DNA of 64,000 nucleotides. Origin: Bordetella bronchialis (GTDB taxonomy: Bacteria > Pseudomonadota > Gammaproteobacteria > Burkholderiales > Burkholderiaceae_B). The translations under genes and the position numbers were made by a program. The notes beneath the pieces were generated by a model, which saw nothing but the letters and a program-made list of their open reading frames with translations, was not told the DNA's origin and made no database searches. The stretch lies in assembly GCF_001676705.1 (NCBI RefSeq), contig NZ_CP016170.1, forward strand, positions 5,146,001-5,210,000. Reading direction: 5' to 3'. Positions 62,749-64,000 of this stretch are shown here, one piece after another (the stretch's first letter is position 1; each line of letters begins with the position of its first letter).

Positions 62749-64000
62749 TTATTCGAAGCGAAAGGAAAGTATGGTGATGTCGTCGCGCTGGGGCAAGTCG
62801 CCACGGTATTCCTCCAGCGCGCGGTCCAGGGCCTCGGCCTGCGCGCCCAGCGGCAGCCGCGCGAGATCGGTCAGCATGCGGGTGAAGCGCGTACTGCCGA
62901 AACCGAAGCCATGCTCGCCGCCCGCCTGGTCCAGGAATCCATCCGTGGTCAGATAGAAGGTCATGCCCGGTTTCAGGGGCAGGACCAGGTTGGCGTACTC
63001 GCCCTGGCGCTTGTCCCCCAGCGCGCGCCGGGCGCCACGGTATTCGCGGCATTCGGCGCCATCGCTTTCGTACAGCGAAATCTTGGCCCCGGCGAACAGC
63101 AATCGGCCCGCGGACCGGTCAATATAAACCAGGCCCGCGTCGGTATTGGTGGCCAGGGCATGCGGCAGCTGCATATCGGCCAGCATGGCGCGGATGGCCG
63201 CATCGGTACGCGCCAGCACCGCGGCCGGGTCGGCGGCACCGGCTTCGGCGATGGCCACATCCACCGCCGCGCGCACCAGCATGGTCATGAGCGCGCCCGG
63301 CACGCCATGGCCCGCGCAATCCATCACGCCCAGCAGGCAGTTCTCGCCATCGGCGCGGAACACGTAGAAATCGCCCCCCACCACGTCGCGCGGCTTCCAC
63401 ATGACGAAGTGGCGCGCGCCCAGGGACTGCGCCATCTGACGCCGCGGCAGGATGGCCTGCTGGATCAGGCTGGCGTAATCGATGGAATCGCCGATCTTCT
63501 TGTTGGCGCTGGCCATGGCCAGGTTGGCGGCTTCCAGCGCGCGGGTGCGCTCGCGCACCTTGCTTTCCAATTCCAGGGTATGGGTCCGCACCTTTTCCGC
63601 CATGACGCCGAAGGCGCGGCTGAGATCGCCGATCTCGTCGGCCCCGCCCTTGGGCAGGTGCACGTCGTAGCGCCCGTCGGCGATGGCGCGCGCGGATTGC
63701 TGCAGCTTGCGGATAGGGCGCAGCACCAGGCGGTTGACCGCATAGCCGAAGGCGGCCAGCAGGCCGCCGATCAACAGGACCAGCGCGGCGGCGGCCGGCC
63801 ACAGGCCGCCGGTGTCGACGATGCGCGCGGCGTGCAGGTCGACGGCGGCCAGCACGTACCAGTGCAGTTCGGGAACGTAGGACACCGACATCAGCTGGCG
63901 CTTGCCTTGCAGGCGAACCCATATCGCCTGGGCCGCATCGGGGGTCTTCGGGGCTTCGCGCAGCGCCTGCTCCAGCGCCGCGCGGCCCGGACCGTCCTGG
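62749..64000 (-). CDS. siaA: SiaA-like PP2C/SpoIIE phosphatase with HAMP, N-terminus outside window
   Basis: The frame is open to the end of the window, so only the C-terminal about 417 residues are seen. They contain the end of a periplasmic sensor region (MSVSYVPELHWYVLAAVDLH), a TM helix (AAALVLLIGGLLAAFGYAVN), a HAMP domain (LVLRPIRKLQQSARAIADG), a short coiled coil and a PP2C/SpoIIE phosphatase domain. Phosphatase motifs are KPRDVVGGDFYVF, GVMDCAGHGVPGALMTML and a final QRDDITILSFRF. The family member SiaA dephosphorylates SiaC in response to an external signal, driving aggregation/biofilm formation. It is the first gene of siaABCD. Confidence 0.9.
   Translation of the reverse strand, partial: QDGPGRAALEQALREAPKTPDAAQAIWVRLQGKRQLMSVSYVPELHWYVLAAVDLHAARIVDTGGLWPAAAALVLLIGGLLAAFGYAVNRLVLRPIRKLQQSARAIADGRYDVHLPKGGADEIGDLSRAFGVMAEKVRTHTLELESKVRERTRALEAANLAMASANKKIGDSIDYASLIQQAILPRRQMAQSLGARHFVMWKPRDVVGGDFYVFRADGENCLLGVMDCAGHGVPGALMTMLVRAAVDVAIAEAGAADPAAVLARTDAAIRAMLADMQLPHALATNTDAGLVYIDRSAGRLLFAGAKISLYESDGAECREYRGARRALGDKRQGEYANLVLPLKPGMTFYLTTDGFLDQAGGEHGFGFGSTRFTRMLTDLARLPLGAQAEALDRALEEYRGDLPQRDDITILSFRFE

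Overview
The window reads as a chromosomal segment of a high-GC betaproteobacterium of the Alcaligenaceae, most likely Bordetella or a close relative. The basis is the Ala/Lys-rich histone H1-like protein (BpH1 type), the very GC-rich coding style, and several gene neighbourhoods that I recall as typical of Bordetella/Achromobacter: tlpA-aroQ-accB-accC-prmA, rubredoxin-yqgE-ruvX facing thiD-thiE-hemL, and RNase II-tonB-aroE-mtgA. No rRNA, tRNA, CRISPR array, transposase or prophage gene was seen.

Layout. 1-4.3 kb holds the 3' end of gltX, a lipoprotein, and a LysR regulator divergent from an alpha/beta hydrolase and a Bug-type binding protein. 4.3-10.9 kb holds nrdAB behind a promoter with two NrdR-like boxes 31 bp apart, the histone H1-like gene, yggT and a glycine-zipper lipoprotein. 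11-17.8 kb is a leftward housekeeping block (PfkB kinase, DUF3426 protein, prmA, accC, accB, aroQ, tlpA-like). 17.8-21.8 kb runs rightward with mpl, yqiA and an RNase II-family gene. 21.9-29.4 kb is a signalling/transport unit made of an OmpR-type response regulator, a histidine kinase fused at its C-terminus to a periplasmic binding-protein domain, a free paralogous binding protein, a two-domain permease and an ATPase. 29.6-34.3 kb holds a TonB-family protein, aroE, mtgA, lptG and apaH.

34.3-45.4 kb is a lower-GC accessory island. It has a small Rhs-core protein on the minus strand, a 1636-residue Ig-repeat protein and a 1472-residue YD-repeat Rhs protein. The Rhs protein stops exactly before the conserved Rhs core. 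That missing core is instead found at the N-terminus of three separate small ORFs: one at 34.35-35.35 kb and two tandem copies at 51.2-53.3 kb. The locus therefore looks like a split Rhs toxin, with a shell gene and stand-alone, interchangeable tips. The two tandem tips carry a calmodulin-type IQ motif and a conserved His/Cys pair, and no tip has an obvious immunity gene, so host-directed effectors are plausible. This is the most promising undescribed system in the window.

45.5-51.1 kb returns to core genes: an acyltransferase, ruvX, yqgE, rubredoxin, and the divergent thiD-like, thiE and hemL. 53.3-60.8 kb is a leftward catabolic operon for aerobic CoA-dependent 2-aminobenzoate (anthranilate) degradation, with a bifunctional monooxygenase/reductase, SDR, enoyl-CoA hydratase, acyl-CoA dehydrogenase, aryl-CoA ligase and RidA-type deaminase, behind a near-ideal inverted-repeat operator. 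61.0-64.0 kb is a siaABCD-type biofilm/aggregation signalling operon (PP2C phosphatase, kinase, SiaC, diguanylate cyclase) whose siaA runs off the window.
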